64,000 nucleotides of DNA from Terana coerulea (taxonomy: Eukaryota; Basidiomycota; Agaricomycetes; Polyporales; Phanerochaetaceae). Where the stretch lies: the NCBI GenBank assembly GCA_024811115.1, contig JAKOGH010000690.1, positions 1 to 64,000 on the forward strand. Reading direction: 5' to 3'. The translations under genes were made by a program, and so were the position numbers. This document shows positions 1 to 10,785 of the stretch, piece after piece. Under the pieces are notes generated by a model. The model was given only the letters and a program-made list of their open reading frames with translations. It was not told where the DNA came from and did no database searches. Position 1 is the stretch's first letter. Each line of letters opens with the position of its first letter.

Positions 1-494
1 CAAGACTTATTTTGATAAAGAAGCTGGATATTTCCCAAACAGGTGCGGGTGCCGAGCTCGAGCGGGATCTGGAGAAACTCGTCACAGATCACAAGCGGGA
101 GCTGGCGAACATGGAGACGAAGATGAAGAAGGCTTTGGTGGAGAAGGACGAGCAGATGAAGCGGGAGATTGAGAGGCAGGTTAGAGGGTTGGAGAAGAAG
201 CTTGAGGAAGCGCAAGCGCAGCAGGGGCGATTGGGGAAAGAGTACTCGAAGGCACAGGAGAATGCAAGGAAGGAGCTCGATCTTCTTCAGAAGGAGTTGG
301 ACGCGGAGAAAGAGGCCCGTATTCATTGGAGGAAGGACATGGATAGGTTGAAGCGCGAGCAGGAGCGCAGCAAGCACAAGTCCGAAGCTGACCAGAGAAA
401 GCTGGAGCGACAGATTTCGGAGCTGAAGAGGAAGCGACCGAGTGGTGGAGCATTTTCCAAGGTCGGAAGGGCCATAGACTCGCTGTTCAGCTGA
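1..494 (+). CDS. AIG1-like P-loop GTPase, C-terminal coiled-coil part (5' end outside window)
   Basis: The open frame runs from the window edge to TGA at 492-494. It begins with KKLDISQTGAGAELERD, the segment that follows the GTPase domain in basidiomycete AIG1-like P-loop proteins. About 120 residues rich in K, E, R and Q follow in heptad-like order, so a long coiled coil is likely. The tail ends in a short amphipathic stretch (KVGRAIDSLFS). The next gene on the same strand shows the same layout (TGAGIELDRE, then coiled coil), so the two are tandem paralogs. The P-loop itself would lie left of position 1. Family assignment rests on that paralog, which does carry the P-loop. The biochemical role of these fungal proteins is not established. 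No frame break is seen in this part. Confidence 0.7.
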   Translation, partial: RLILIKKLDISQTGAGAELERDLEKLVTDHKRELANMETKMKKALVEKDEQMKREIERQVRGLEKKLEEAQAQQGRLGKEYSKAQENARKELDLLQKELDAEKEARIHWRKDMDRLKREQERSKHKSEADQRKLERQISELKRKRPSGGAFSKVGRAIDSLFS

Positions 495-1059
495 ACGACG
501 CAGTCTGGTCGAGCGTTGGTCGGTTCTGACTTTTCATCGATTTTGCGCGATATGTAGTCTTCCCGTTCTCGGTCCCCGAATTGAGCTGAAACTATCCCTA
601 AAATTTTTATCGCCGTTCTGTACAGTAGCTTTATGTTAATGGCTCGGTAGCCTTTGTAGCACCTCTCCTAAAATTCGCTCCAAGATTATCCTGAAGGTAC
701 TCACCTGCGCAATGGACGAGCGGCTAGCCCCTGGCATTAGAGTTTTAGGAACTTTGGGGCTGTGACACGCATAGATTGCAGATATTTCCAGAATTCCGAG
801 TTCGGGATAGATGGCTGTGCTGCCGTGTCTTCGGTATCTGACCCCTGGTTGACAGTTATTTGTGCATGCGAGTCGCGACCTGTGTCGAGCCATACATATT
901 AGGTGCACCCTTAGCACGAGGCACAGGGACTGGAGCTCACGGAGCGCGGCGAGTTCCATTAGGCCAGTGGCAGTGGGTACGAGGGGCGTGAGAACCGCCT
1001 CCGTTCCAAGACGCTTGAACACCTCTCCTCTCACCAGTACAGACCTTCGCTCAGGAACG
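495..1059. other. Intergenic, no gene seen
   Basis: This spacer separates the two tandem GTPase-like genes. It holds the 3' region of the first and presumably the promoter of the second. Short frames on both strands show no recognisable domain. Confidence 0.5.
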
Positions 1060-2832
1060 ATGTCTATGGGACGACACACCGCGAGCGCAGTCCACAGTCC
1101 GGCTTATAGTGAACCGCAGAGCATTCTAAGGAATACGCCTACACAGTCGAGTGGAGCTGAGGGAGTCGAGAGACGGTGACAGCAGCAAGCGCTTGCCGCC
1201 TCAGTCTCCGCCCGAAGATATCACCATCGCGTACGTTCAAAATAGTTGCAATGAACAGCCAAGTAACCTCACATTTGTAGGGTAATGGGCGCGACGGGTT
1301 CAGGGAAATCTACGGTTGGTTCAAAATTGTCTCAATGAACGACTATTTTACTTACTTCCGTTCAGTTCACCAACTCCGGCCAGCGGGTCCAGTATGATTA
1401 CAAGCGCCGGCTTGAAGTCGTGTACTTCCCGGGTTGAAGAGTCCAAGCCATTCGAGTTTAGGGGCGTCGGGTCACTCTGGTCGACACACCGGGTTTCGAC
1501 GATACTACCACGTCCGCTATCGACATCTTGAAAACGATTGCTGTGTATTTGGCTTCCAGGTAAGACTTCAGAATACGAGTGCTTATAAACCATTACTCAC
1601 TGTTACGAAGCTACAAACGCGGTCAAAAAGCTGACCGGGCTCATATTCATGCACCGGATTTCCGATGTTCGCGTCAGCGGGACGTCCAGGAGGAATATCA
1701 ACATGTTCCGCCGACTCTGCGGGGAGCATATGCTGAAGAACGTCTTGATCGTGACCACGATGTGGAGTGAAACGAAGCTTGAGAAAGGTGAGGCGCGGGA
1801 AGCAGAGCTGCAACAGGACGAGCAGATGTTCAAGCCATTTCTCGACCGCGGAGCGTCCATGATGCGCTTCCACAACACACCCAACCCAGCCTAGAAGCCA
1901 TCCTGAGCGCTTTCTCAATCTCCATCCTCGTTCCATGCACATTCAACGGAGAGCTTGTCGATGCAGGGAAGGGCATTCTGGAGACGGGGGCGGGGATAGA
2001 GCTTGATCGGGAAATGGCGATGTCGGCCGCAAGACACAAGAGGACCATGCAGGAACTCCAGCAGGAGATGCAGGAGGCCATGGAGGCGAAAGACTTGGAG
2101 ATGCAGAAGGATCTGGAAGAAGTGCAAGAGAATCTCTTGAGGAGTATGCAGAAGATGGAGAGCGACCGGGCACGGGCGTCGCGAGAGTATGTGAAGGAGC
2201 TGGCCATCACCGAGGGGCAGATCCGTGAGCTGGAGCTTACTTGCAGCGAGAGCGGCGGATGAAGGAGGCGGCGCAGAGAAACGTAGAGGCGGCGAGGCGG
2301 CAGTTAGGCTCGGAAATGCGAAGGAGTCCGGCGGACACGATGCTAGAGGTAGAGCTAGAGTCACGGAGGTCTGCTCATGCCAAGGTGCGGCAGCCAAGCG
2401 TTGAGGCACAGAGGACCATGGTTTCGACAAGACGTTCGCAGGAACTGCAGCATCCCGACACTGCCTGCCTCCGCTTCGCCCGCCGTCAGTAACCTCGGAC
2501 ATACCATGTTGCGTAAGCCCAGGCGTGCGAATTCCGAAGGAGCAGCCATAGCGTTGGGCCCGCCTCGTAATCTCGAAGTAGCGCGAGAAACCAGATCCGT
2601 CGCTTCGCCGTCAAGCCGTCGCAGTACCAGCAGGGTTCGCGAGCAGCATAACATCCAGGACGTGAAAACCTCGAAGGATGCCCACGACGTGGCTGGCCAA
2701 AACGATCAGACAACGACCAGTGCCCGTTCACATAAATACTCGCCAGCGTTGTATACCGGGCCTCAGCGCCCCCTGCGGCTCTCAACGCCCAAGAAGAGAA
2801 CTCCTAAAGCGCGTAGTAGTACGACTCCTTGA
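1060..2832 (+). pseudogene. AIG1-like P-loop GTPase with multiple frame breaks
   Basis: Segments in order are recognisable but lie in different frames. They are a Ser/Pro-rich N-terminus from ATG 1060, the P-loop VMGATGSGKST split by introns at about 1220-1279 and 1315-1366, the switch/G3 part VTLVDTPGFDD near 1480, IFMHRISDVRVSG (about 1640-1680), LKNVLIVTTMW (about 1735-1770), and TGAGIELDRE followed by a coiled coil to about 2260. The coil continues in another frame to about 2490, and a Ser/Arg-rich tail could run to 2832. Shifts are needed near 1174, 1373, 1467, 1625 (a run of five A), 1890, 1945 and 2240. So many breaks in one kilobase suggest a decayed tandem copy of the upstream gene, although part may be sequence error. 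The P-loop and DTPG motifs are intact. Confidence 0.6.
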
Positions 2833-3257
2833 ACCCATTTCATATTCCTTCTCCACATTGACGTTACTGTTGTAGTGAAGATTTCCTGAGTTATGAAGCG
2901 CATTTCTAAGATTTTCGGCCTGTCAATGGAAGTCTAAGGGCGACTCACCACAGTGTACACAAACACAGTTGCGCGACGAGATGTCTTCGGGAACGATGTG
3001 CTGGCATAAGTTGCTTTACGTCAAGCGTAGGATTTTGTGGTTTATTCAAGCTAGAAGAGTCATATACAACATTCAGCTGCCTGAAGACAGCTACCTGCTG
3101 AACTATAGTGGTAGATTGCGGGAGAGAGGTATTGAGTCGTGAGAAAGCTGGCCGCTGGCGGACCAAAAACGCCACAAAGCTAATGATCGTGAGAATAATA
3201 TACTAGATTTGTGTGGCTCGGTAAAAGGCGCTTTATCACTGCTCACCGACAACGTTC
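2833..3257. other. Intergenic, no gene seen
   Basis: A short AT-richer spacer downstream of the GTPase-like gene. No domain, tRNA or repeat was recognised. Confidence 0.4.
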
Positions 3258-4123
3258 ATGACGACCTCGAGCAAGGAAATCGAGGTGAGAATTCTGCATC
3301 TAATTTTCATGTTACCCACTGATTTTATTAGCTTCGTGAAGTCATCCGCTTAGTCTAGCCGCCATTGCAGTACGCTACTCCACTGCGGCAGCCTCAGCCC
3401 GATGGTTGGACTCAAGTACTCTGGCGAACATCAATACAGTCTCTTGCAGATTAAACTGCGCACGGGGATCTCAACTCTTTTGTTTGTCTCGTACAAATAT
3501 CACCTTCTGAGGTAGCTGGGCGTGTGAACTGGTCACCTTCCGTCACACCAGCTGATGCAATTGTGAATGAACACCCCCGACTCCGCAACATAGAAAACAC
3601 ACTAGGGTCCTAAGGAGTGATGATAGGCAGCTACCTTAGGCAATTCTGAGCGGAATATGTCGGGGATTTGAGAGACGAGCAAGAATAGCACGGGAGGACA
3701 CTCCAGGCGCGAAGGAGACCTTTGGGCGCTAAACTACTCTTCTCGCTCGATAATATTGTGCTGGTTTATGCGCGTAATGCCCAAAGGTCAGGCACTCATT
3801 TCAGTTTCATAGCAGCATTAGCAGTGAATTTTTAAGTTTTTACAGAACTCATGTTATGAATCACTTACCGCCTCACTGCTTCAGTGTCTATCTCAATTCT
3901 TGTGTGGTCTGGGTGACTCCAAGGTAACTCTGGACCCTGCGTGATGGTCGTAGTGACGTGACGTGACTGCTGGGGCTTACCAGGTAAGGAGATATGATGG
4001 GATCACAGATTTTTACGAGAAACCTGCGTGCGCAGTTTAATCTGCAAGAGACTGTAAAATGCTTCGAGGAACTACATCGCGTCGAGAGCACATCGACCGC
4101 ACTTTGAAGGTAGAACTTCTCAG
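3258..4123 (+). pseudogene. Possible gene remnant interrupted by an inverted-repeat element
   Basis: ATG 3258 opens MTTSSKEIE, followed by a well-formed intron (gtgaga...ttattag, 3285-3331). A second exon reads LREVIRLV, a stop, then PPLQYATPLRQPQPDGWTQV. The TA-flanked element 3437-4054 interrupts this sequence. When the element and one TA are mentally left out, the frame continues for about 20 more codons. A second element sits directly downstream at 4133. The product is not recognised, the frame has an internal TAG, and the case rests only on splice signals and codon-like composition. It may be chance. Confidence 0.25.
3437..4054. mobile_element. TA-flanked inverted-repeat element (Tc1/mariner/pogo-like MITE)
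   Basis: The 28-base termini are perfect inverted repeats beginning CAGTCTCTTGCAGATTAAAC. They lie at 3437-3464 and 4027-4054 and are flanked by the dinucleotide TA on both sides (3435-3436 and 4055-4056). The element is 618 bases long with no credible transposase frame. A TA target-site duplication together with CAGT termini fits the Tc1/mariner superfamily, Fot1/pogo type included. It is a non-autonomous copy. Confidence 0.85.
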
Positions 4124-4132
4124 TGGTGAGAG

Positions 4133-4974
4133 CAGACTCCTACCCGTCGCGGCTGGACGGAGAGGGAGGAGAGAGAGGGAGGAGGAGAAGGCGCTTGAGG
4201 GTCAGATCCATTCGCCCGATATTCCAAAGCCCTCCCTACCGTCCAGCCGCGACTGGCAAAAACAAAGGTAAACAGATGATATAAGCATGATGGGAGGATG
4301 CCGGCGTGCTGCCGAGCTTGAATTTCTGAGAAATCCCATCACTGTCATCAGCCGACTGCCCACATTCGTGAGGTTGGCTCGCTAACCTCATCTTCCACTG
4401 TGACATTGCTCAACGCACGTCTCGACTCTGCTTTGCAGGTGCATCATGAGACAGCTCAACAAATCTCAAAGAACCAGTACTCAGTGAGAGACTTTCCAGA
4501 TAACAGTGACAAAATTAGTATCAGTACCTAGCGCTCTGACAGTGCATGCACCACTGGCAGTACCGCTCACTCATTAGCGTGATGCTTGTAAGTATTGGTA
4601 GCTGCTGAGTAAAATGTTCATGGTATATAGGCCTGCTACACAGCACAACATCACGGTCAATATGTGTGACAGTGCGCTGTTCCTACCGGCAAGGTCAAGG
4701 CAAGGTATGCAGCGTATGCAGTGCTGAGCGCTGAGTGTGGACAGTCGGCTGATGGCATCATAGCAGTGATAGGATTTCTCAGAAATTCAAGCTCGGCAGC
4801 ACGCCGGCATCCTCCCATCATGCTTATATCATCTGCTTACCTTTGTTTTTTGCCAGTCGCGGCTGGACGGTAGGGAGGGCTTTGGAATATCGGGCGAATG
4901 GATCTGACCCTCAAGCGCCTTCTCCTCCTCCCTCTCTCCTCCCTCTCTGTCCAGCCGCAACGGGTAGGAGTCTG
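4133..4974. mobile_element. Long-inverted-repeat foldback element with 9-bp TSD (Mutator-like)
   Basis: Arms of roughly 230 bases at about 4133-4365 and 4737-4974 are near-perfect reverse complements. The termini read CAGACTCCTACCCG outward from both ends. The nine bases TGGTGAGAG occur immediately before (4124-4132) and after (4975-4983). Each arm carries purine/pyrimidine-rich GGAGGA-type runs. The spacer of about 370 bases has no open frame of note. Long arms and a 9-bp duplication are typical of Mutator-like elements. The superfamily call is inference, the boundaries are seen directly. Confidence 0.85.
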
Positions 4975-5464
4975 TGGTGAGAGTGACAATCATTCTCAGA
5001 TGCCGGATGCGCCTAACAAATACCTCACGACCATGTAACTCGGCCGTCGGCGGTGCACTACCAAGTGCAACTGCCGGCATGAAGGCATGTGGATGGATAC
5101 CAAAGCATCGCACAGCAGCGGTGAGCCCTGACCGCGATTGATTTTATACACTAACGCTTCGGCAGTCACTCTACAAAGGTAGAAGCAACGCCTGTAATGG
5201 TAGTCTCTTCCAAGGTCTGAACTACCATCACCTCAGCATCAGTCTTACGCTGATGGAGTGTGTTGTAGACACTCGGCACAGACAGTAATTAACGGGCCGC
5301 AATGTGCTTGCACTGCCATACTAACCTCCGAGTCGCGGAAATAGCTGCGGTCTCCATTGAAGTCCTTGCCATTCATGATTTCCCGGTCCTCTTCGGAGAC
5401 CGCCCAAGAGCCTGCAGCTCATGCCGGCTGTCACTCATTCATTGGTTGACGATGGTGAGCTGCG
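4975..5464. other. Intergenic upstream of the beta-barrel gene
   Basis: No gene recognised. This stretch should contain the upstream control region of the gene starting at 5576. Confidence 0.4.
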
Positions 5465-5471
5465 TATAAAA
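5465..5471 (+). promoter_or_regulatory. TATA box
   Basis: TATAAAA lies 105 bases upstream of ATG 5576 and is followed by C-rich and CT-rich sequence, a common arrangement for strongly expressed fungal secreted-protein genes. Confidence 0.6.
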
Positions 5472-5575
5472 CCCGGCATTGAGACCGTCCCACTCCTCAA
5501 GCTTGCACTCGCCACTCGCGCAGAGCTCAATCCCTGCCAGTCCCCGCCGGAAGCTTCGCTTATGCAGACATCACG

Positions 5576-6090
5576 ATGCTCAGCCCTATTTCACTTGCTA
5601 CTGCTGGCTTCACAGCCTTGCTAGGCATTGCCAAAGCAGTGCCTTCTGTTGCAGTACCTAGCAGCCAGGTGTTTACCGGACAGTGAGTGATTTGAACTAT
5701 CAATGCATCATGGCAATTTGACCGACACTATGCAGCGCGACCTTCTTCCCGCAGCAGGGCCAAGTCGGTGCATGTGGAGCCGTGCACGCGGACAGCGACA
5801 GCATTGTGGCGCTGCAGATCGCGACGTACGACAACGGCGCGCACTGCGGCGAGACGATCCGGATCACCAACGTGGCGAATGGGAAGACCACGACTGCGCT
5901 CGTCGCGGACGAGTGCGTCACCTGCGACAGCGCGTCCAGCGTCGACTTGTCCGACGGCGCATATGCAGTTCTGGAGCCTGACTTCAATATAGGCCTGATC
6001 AATGGTGTGTATTTGATTTTGCACTCGGATAGCTGTCTTGGACCATTGGCTTACGCGCGTACCATAGTCTCCTGGACTTTCATCAACTAG
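5576..6090 (+). CDS. Small secreted RlpA-like double-psi beta-barrel protein (copy 1)
   Basis: Three exons (5576-5682, 5736-6004, 6068-6090) join to an intact 132-residue protein. An N-terminal hydrophobic signal peptide of about 22 residues ends near AKA-VPS. The mature part starts FTGHATFFPQQGQVGACGA. It has the fold's features: an early ATFF strand, a GACG turn, the cysteine pair region AHCGETI, ITNVANGKTT, and VADECVTCDSASSVDLS with the conserved aspartates. It ends NVSWTFIN. This matches fungal expansin/barwin-like small secreted proteins, which lack a proven enzyme activity and are thought to act on walls or sugars. Intron positions and exon 1 length (107 bases) are the same as in the paralog at 39585-40103. 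The gene is convergent with P450 copy A. Confidence 0.85.
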
Positions 6091-6501
6091 GTTTTTGTCG
6101 TTGCATCATGTAGACGACATCCGTGGCTATCAATTGAAACGCTTCTTTGCAATAGTTCTTTTAAGTGGGAATAGGAGGGCTAGTTCTAGCGCACAGCAAC
6201 AAGGATAAGAGCGCAGGCATGTCCGTTGCGTCAAATATAAACGACAATACTGCATTATTTACAATGCGGAACAGGAGATTTTCCTGTTTAATGACATCAG
6301 AGCTGCATTGGCGACGTCCGCGCGTTCAACGTTGATCGTTGAAGCTGGAAGTTTCCTAGTCCGAGTGATGCTACTGAGGAAACTGATTCGAAGTACAGCT
6401 ATGCCAGCCTTGCACAACTAGGAGGAAGAGACGGAGGGTTCGGGAAGAGCCATACTTGGCTGTACGAATGCAATATAAAAATTGGTGTGTTTCAATGCTG
6501 G
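6091..6501. other. Intergenic between convergent genes
   Basis: A 411-base spacer between the 3' ends of the beta-barrel gene and P450 copy A. No further feature is seen. Confidence 0.4.
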
Positions 6502-8653
6502 CTAAAGCAGTGACACTGGCTGCCTCTTCCTAAACAGCACTTTCGCAGTTGGATCCGGGTGAATCGTTAGATTCGCATACACGTTCTCCGGACGGACGCC
6601 CTCCTCCGCGAACTTGACATCGTAATTCACAATAAGGTGCGCCATCATCGCCTTGAGCTCGTTCGCGGCAAAGAACCGGCCGGGACTACGGGTCGAGCAA
6701 TTCATCAGTACTGTGCCGCACAGAAGCCCACAGAATGAGTACATACCAAGCATGCTTCCCATGTCCAAAGGCAACATACTCAGCCGAGGTGCTGACAAAC
6801 TGGTGCTTTACTGCGGAGTGATCTTCCTCCCGGTCCCTTGAGTGCCTGAAGGGATCAAACACACGGGCGCTGGTGTAGTTGTCCTCGTCGAAGTGCGTGC
6901 CCATGGCCGGCGTGAGCATCAAAGTGTCCTTGGGTATGTAAGTCCCGTCGGAGAGCGTGACGGGCTGCAGGGTCAAGCGCATCACCGAGGCTACGCGCAC
7001 CAAGGCTTCAGCATCGACACTGGTAGTTCAAGGAGGCAAAGATCGACGTACATAAATTGATGCCGTTTACTCTCGATGACTCCCGCATAAAACTATCCAG
7101 CTTCCACATTTTGCCCATCGCGGCCTTCGTCCAGCCTTCCTCGGCAATAACAGCTTCCACCTCCTCGCGCAGCGGAGCAAGGTACTCCGGGTTGGCAGCG
7201 AGGTGGTAGATAGCGTGCGTGAAGCTCTAATGATGCAAGCATTTGTCAATGAATACATTCGCTTGGAGGATAAATTATTCAAGGCTCACGTTGGACGAGG
7301 TGAAAATCGCAGCAAAGTTAATCAGAAGGATCATCCGCACCGCGTCTTCGGGCTTCTGCTTGCGGATCTTGACCTCATCGAGGATCCACTGAAGCATATC
7401 GTTCTGCGTAAACGGTTCATTAAGTACCCTTGACCCAATACGTTCGACACATACCGGTTTGTCGGTCCACTTATCGCCTAGTTCCTCCATTTTGGCGAAA
7501 CGTTCGACGATGGTAGGCCTCAAGTACTGCAAGACTTCCTGAATGCGGCCCTCGATATCTGTAGTCGCCTTCGCTGCAAGTCTGAATATGAGGGCGTCAG
7601 TGGTTAGTGGGTGTTTTGAATATGGGGAGCCTACGGTTTCAACACGTGAGGGAAGAACGCAAGCAACTTTCTAGCTTTGGAGAGGTCAACGGTGAATTGG
7701 ACTGCAAGGTCTAGATAGCCCTTGTTCCGGCCTACGATATTTGTCAATCATCTTAGCATGCATAGATACACAGATAAACTATACGCACACATAGGCAGGC
7801 CAACAAAAGATACGGTTACTTGCACGAGCGACAATGTGTCGCATGACGTCAATGGCGGGCACGGGCACCCAATCTGCTCACAGAGCCGGAAACCAGTTAC
7901 GTGTCAGATGGCCCGGAGGACGCAAGGGCAAAGGACTCACCGTCGCAGTCATTCGGCATCAGCTCCGCAAACGCAGCCTGGATCTCGTCATACACGTCGC
8001 CGAACAGCGGGACGAGGCTGCGCGTGAGCTGTCCGCGGACCAGGTTGATGTGGTACGGGTCTTTGCTGAAGTCCTGGCCGAAGATGTAGCCGAATCCTGA
8101 GAACTGGTCGGCGCGCGTGCCGTGGTCAGTGAGCGATCAAGAGTGGGTCGGGGAAGCGGAGACGAACCTCTTCGGCCGCCTTTATGAAGGAGACGTGGCT
8201 GTCCGGGGAGCCGCTGCAGCTCGTCAACCAGCTTCTTGCCGTTCACGACGACGAGCCAGCGGTCCATGAGCGCGATCTTGAACAGCTTTCCTTTGTGCTG
8301 TTATAACAGTTCATATAAGCGCGTCGGCGAATATCAAGGCGAGACAGAGAGCTACCTTGTTATATCCATGCTGAAGAATATCCTTCGCGTTGGTGAGGAA
8401 ATTGTAATATCCGATGTAAGAAAGGAGGGGAAAGGACGGCCCTCCTTCAGTGGGTAGATGCCGAAGCTGTGAACGTTTTGTGAGCACAGCACCAACGGTT
8501 GCTTAACAGTATTGTTGCGCACCTTGTTCGGCATGAATAGACTGTACAAAGAAGTATAGCTGGGATACCACAGAGGAGAATCCCAGCATAGTTGAAAGGG
8601 CCCGTCATGCCCAAATGCCCCACGTCTTGGAGGAGCGAAGAGTGATTGGACAT
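6502..8653 (-). CDS. Cytochrome P450 monooxygenase, copy A (frame breaks)
   Basis: Eleven exons read on the minus strand: 8653-8523, 8466-8356, 8297-8168, 8103-7941, 7873-7789, 7731-7635, 7581-7455, 7403-7290, 7226-7052, 6990-6747 and 6685-6502. An N-terminal membrane segment is followed by LRHLPTEGGP. Then come the I-helix region (NFAAIFTSSN), K-helix ESSR, the FDPFRHSRDRE meander and the haem loop FGHGKHACPGRF. The haem cysteine codon is split by the last intron. The family uses haem and NADPH-P450 reductase at the ER to oxidise small molecules. Substrate and subfamily cannot be read from the sequence. Three single-base shifts break the frame: near 8540, in a G run at 8205-8208 and in an A run at 7805-7808. 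Copies B and C share all intron positions. Confidence 0.85.
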
Positions 8654-8721
8654 CTTGTCGTTGAGCTCCGAATTACGAGTGTCTGTGAAAGGCTGCTATT
8701 CAGTCTTACTCTCATATTCGC

Positions 8722-8729
8722 GTATATAA
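8722..8729 (-). promoter_or_regulatory. TATA-like box of P450 copy A
   Basis: On the minus strand TTATATAC lies 69 bases upstream of ATG 8653. The same eight bases occur at 72 and 78 bases before the starts of copies B and C. Confidence 0.55.
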
Positions 8730-8940
8730 ACCTGCAGACCGCGTTACCGGAACCTCCGCTTACGCGAGATGCAATCACTCTGTCTCGACTTCGCCTCTCG
8801 CCAAAATGACCCAACAGTATTCTGTCGTGTCAAATGCCTGCACATCATGAGACCGGACTGACAGGCATTGCTTGATGCGAACCGACGGCATTGAAACGTC
8901 TCCATGTGCAGTATATGCGGGTATATGCGGCAGAACCCAC

Positions 8941-8970
8941 GAGACGAGATTGGCTGACAGCGTGCCGCGT
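8941..8970 (-). promoter_or_regulatory. Conserved CCAAT-containing upstream block of P450 copy A
   Basis: The plus strand reads GAGACGAGATTGGCTG, that is CCAAT on the gene strand, followed by a GTGCCGCG-like part. Near-identical blocks lie upstream of copies B (15550-15580) and C (36741-36770) at similar distances of about 260-300 bases from the start codon. Confidence 0.55.
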
Positions 8971-10241
8971 CGGCCGGCGTCTTTCTATAGGTTACTTCGT
9001 GCGTCAGCCTGCAGCAGTCATTCGCTTCTCGTGGCGACCACGACGGCTCACCTGAGCATGGCGTGCACACGGAGGTTGTCGAAGGCGTGGAGTGGTATAT
9101 AGCCAGTGTGGTGGTTGCTCCGTGGCCTGGGATACTAAGGTCTGGACGACAGCGGAATCCTGGTTTATTTTTGAACAGGTTAGTGCAATCCGACTCTTAC
9201 AATCAAATTCTCGTGACAAAAAATGGCAGCGGCTTGCAGTATATGAGGATAGATAACGACCAGATGCTGGGCTTGACTCTTGTCTCGGTCGGCGCCGCCA
9301 AGCTTCGGGCCTGGCTGATCACCACCAGTATACAACCAAACCTTTACCACATAGCATTCATCGCTGCATGATCCAAATTGCGGGAGTTTTGCCACTTACC
9401 TCTCCTTCAGCGCGGTCGGGTATCACGGCAGGGCCTACCCTGCGCGTGCAGAGTAGCGTACTGGAACAGCGACCACACCGCAGCTCTGCCAGCGCACTGT
9501 CGTCTATTGCGACTGCTCGCACTGCGGCGGTCATCGCACGGACTGCTATTCAAAATAACATTAGCAAAGTTGACAGTGAGTGGAATGTTTGTGCTTACTT
9601 GGTGGTATGTTACTAACCAAACTGCCTGCTATGGCTCCATGCGTTCTTCACGTGCAGCTTTTCGGTAAACTAGAGCTCGATTGTAGTCAGTCAGTAGGAC
9701 CATACCCTGAGCTATGTGATTTAAACAAGCAACCCGGCCTCATTCCGCTTGTAGCTTCGCAGAGTTCCAGCACCTTCGCCGCAGTTGGTAACTGCTGCAA
9801 AGCTTGCTGGAACTCACATGAGATACCGCTACAGTAAAAGGCACAGCCTGAGTAGCCCGTTTAGTCGCGAGTAAGAGACCATATATTCATACCGCCGCAG
9901 CGAAGCTACCAGCGAGGGAGTACAGGCAAACGAACTCAGATTCCAGAATTCGGCGGTGGTAAGTCGTCAAAGAAAGTAGGAGACGCTCGGGAAACGCGAA
10001 GCACGAAATTACGTAAGCCCACGGCTATCTGCTCGGGACAAGCCATCACAAATGCGGAGACTTCAACTTGAACATGCATGATCAAGTTGTCGAAAACATG
10101 TTTCGCTTTGGCCGACCAAGAGCTGTTAGTTTCCCGAGGTTGTATAGCCAGAGCTCATGCATATTTGGGTGCGTTACTGGTACTATCAGCGGCGACTGCC
10201 CAGGGAGATCATGATGCTGTAGGCACAAGTACGTAGTGATT
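8971..10241. other. Intergenic, no gene seen
   Basis: No recognised coding region. It contains one nested hairpin: an 11-base perfect stem at 9762-9772 / 9805-9815 enclosing a 6-base stem at 9781-9786 / 9790-9795. Its role is unknown. Confidence 0.4.
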
Positions 10242-10703
10242 AGAGCATAAGGTAGACCTACTCCAATTTCGACAACATCACGTGATTAAGTGCCGTCACG
10301 CTTAGCAGCGAAAGACCAAGCTCCACCGAATGTGTCAACATTGAGAGATCCTGAGGCAGATGTTTGACTGTCAGCTTTTGAGTATCTCTCTGTAAGAATA
10401 TCTGACAGTCAAACATCTAGCAAAAGTTCATCGGACCATTTCTGAATCTTTTGAATGCCGCCATGTCCAGCCAGCAAGTCGAGCGCTTGTCAGCGTGACA
10501 GCGCCATTTGGCCGACACACGTGATGGTCACGCTGTGACGAGAGTCGTCGAAAGTGGGGTAGGTCTACCTTATTAGCTACGATAAATATCACGATAAGCG
10601 CCTCAAAATGGGGCCGGCGCTCTGTGATTTTGGCAGGAGTTGGAGCTTTCCGGCCAATTCCGGCTCAATACGGACGGGATATATATCGCAGCTAATATGC
10701 TCT
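10242..10703. mobile_element. Miniature inverted-repeat element A, copy 1 (interrupted)
   Basis: The ends AGAGCATA...TTAGC and GCTAATATGCTCT are inverted repeats flanked by ATT on both sides (10239-10241 and 10704-10706). Without the insertion at 10250-10570 the element is about 137 bases. It matches the copy at 44876-45020 along its length, including the CCGGCGCTCT and GGCCAATTCCGGCTCAATAC segments. The second copy is flanked by ATA, so the target duplication is three bases. That fits PIF/Harbinger-type elements, but the superfamily is inference. Confidence 0.75.
10250..10570. mobile_element. Miniature inverted-repeat element B nested in element A
   Basis: The termini AGGTAGACCTACTCCAATTT and its near reverse complement are flanked by TA (10248-10249 and 10571-10572). 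The flanks lie exactly inside the left terminal repeat of element A. The 321-base element encodes nothing. It contains a perfect 17-base inverted repeat (10358-10374 and 10402-10418, AGATGTTTGACTGTCAG) with a 27-base loop. The TA duplication suggests Tc1/mariner-type mobilisation. Confidence 0.75.
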
Positions 10704-10785
10704 ATTGCTCTCATGTTGTAGGCCGATTTGGTAAGGGTGATATTTTGATCAATATAGTACAGGCTTGAGACGACACAAACTGTCC

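Noticed and set aside
10060..10145. Similarity to 34945-35035 through GGTCGGCCAAAG and nearby WSAK-type codons
   Set aside because: Only 12 bases match exactly and the flanks do not align convincingly; treated as chance.
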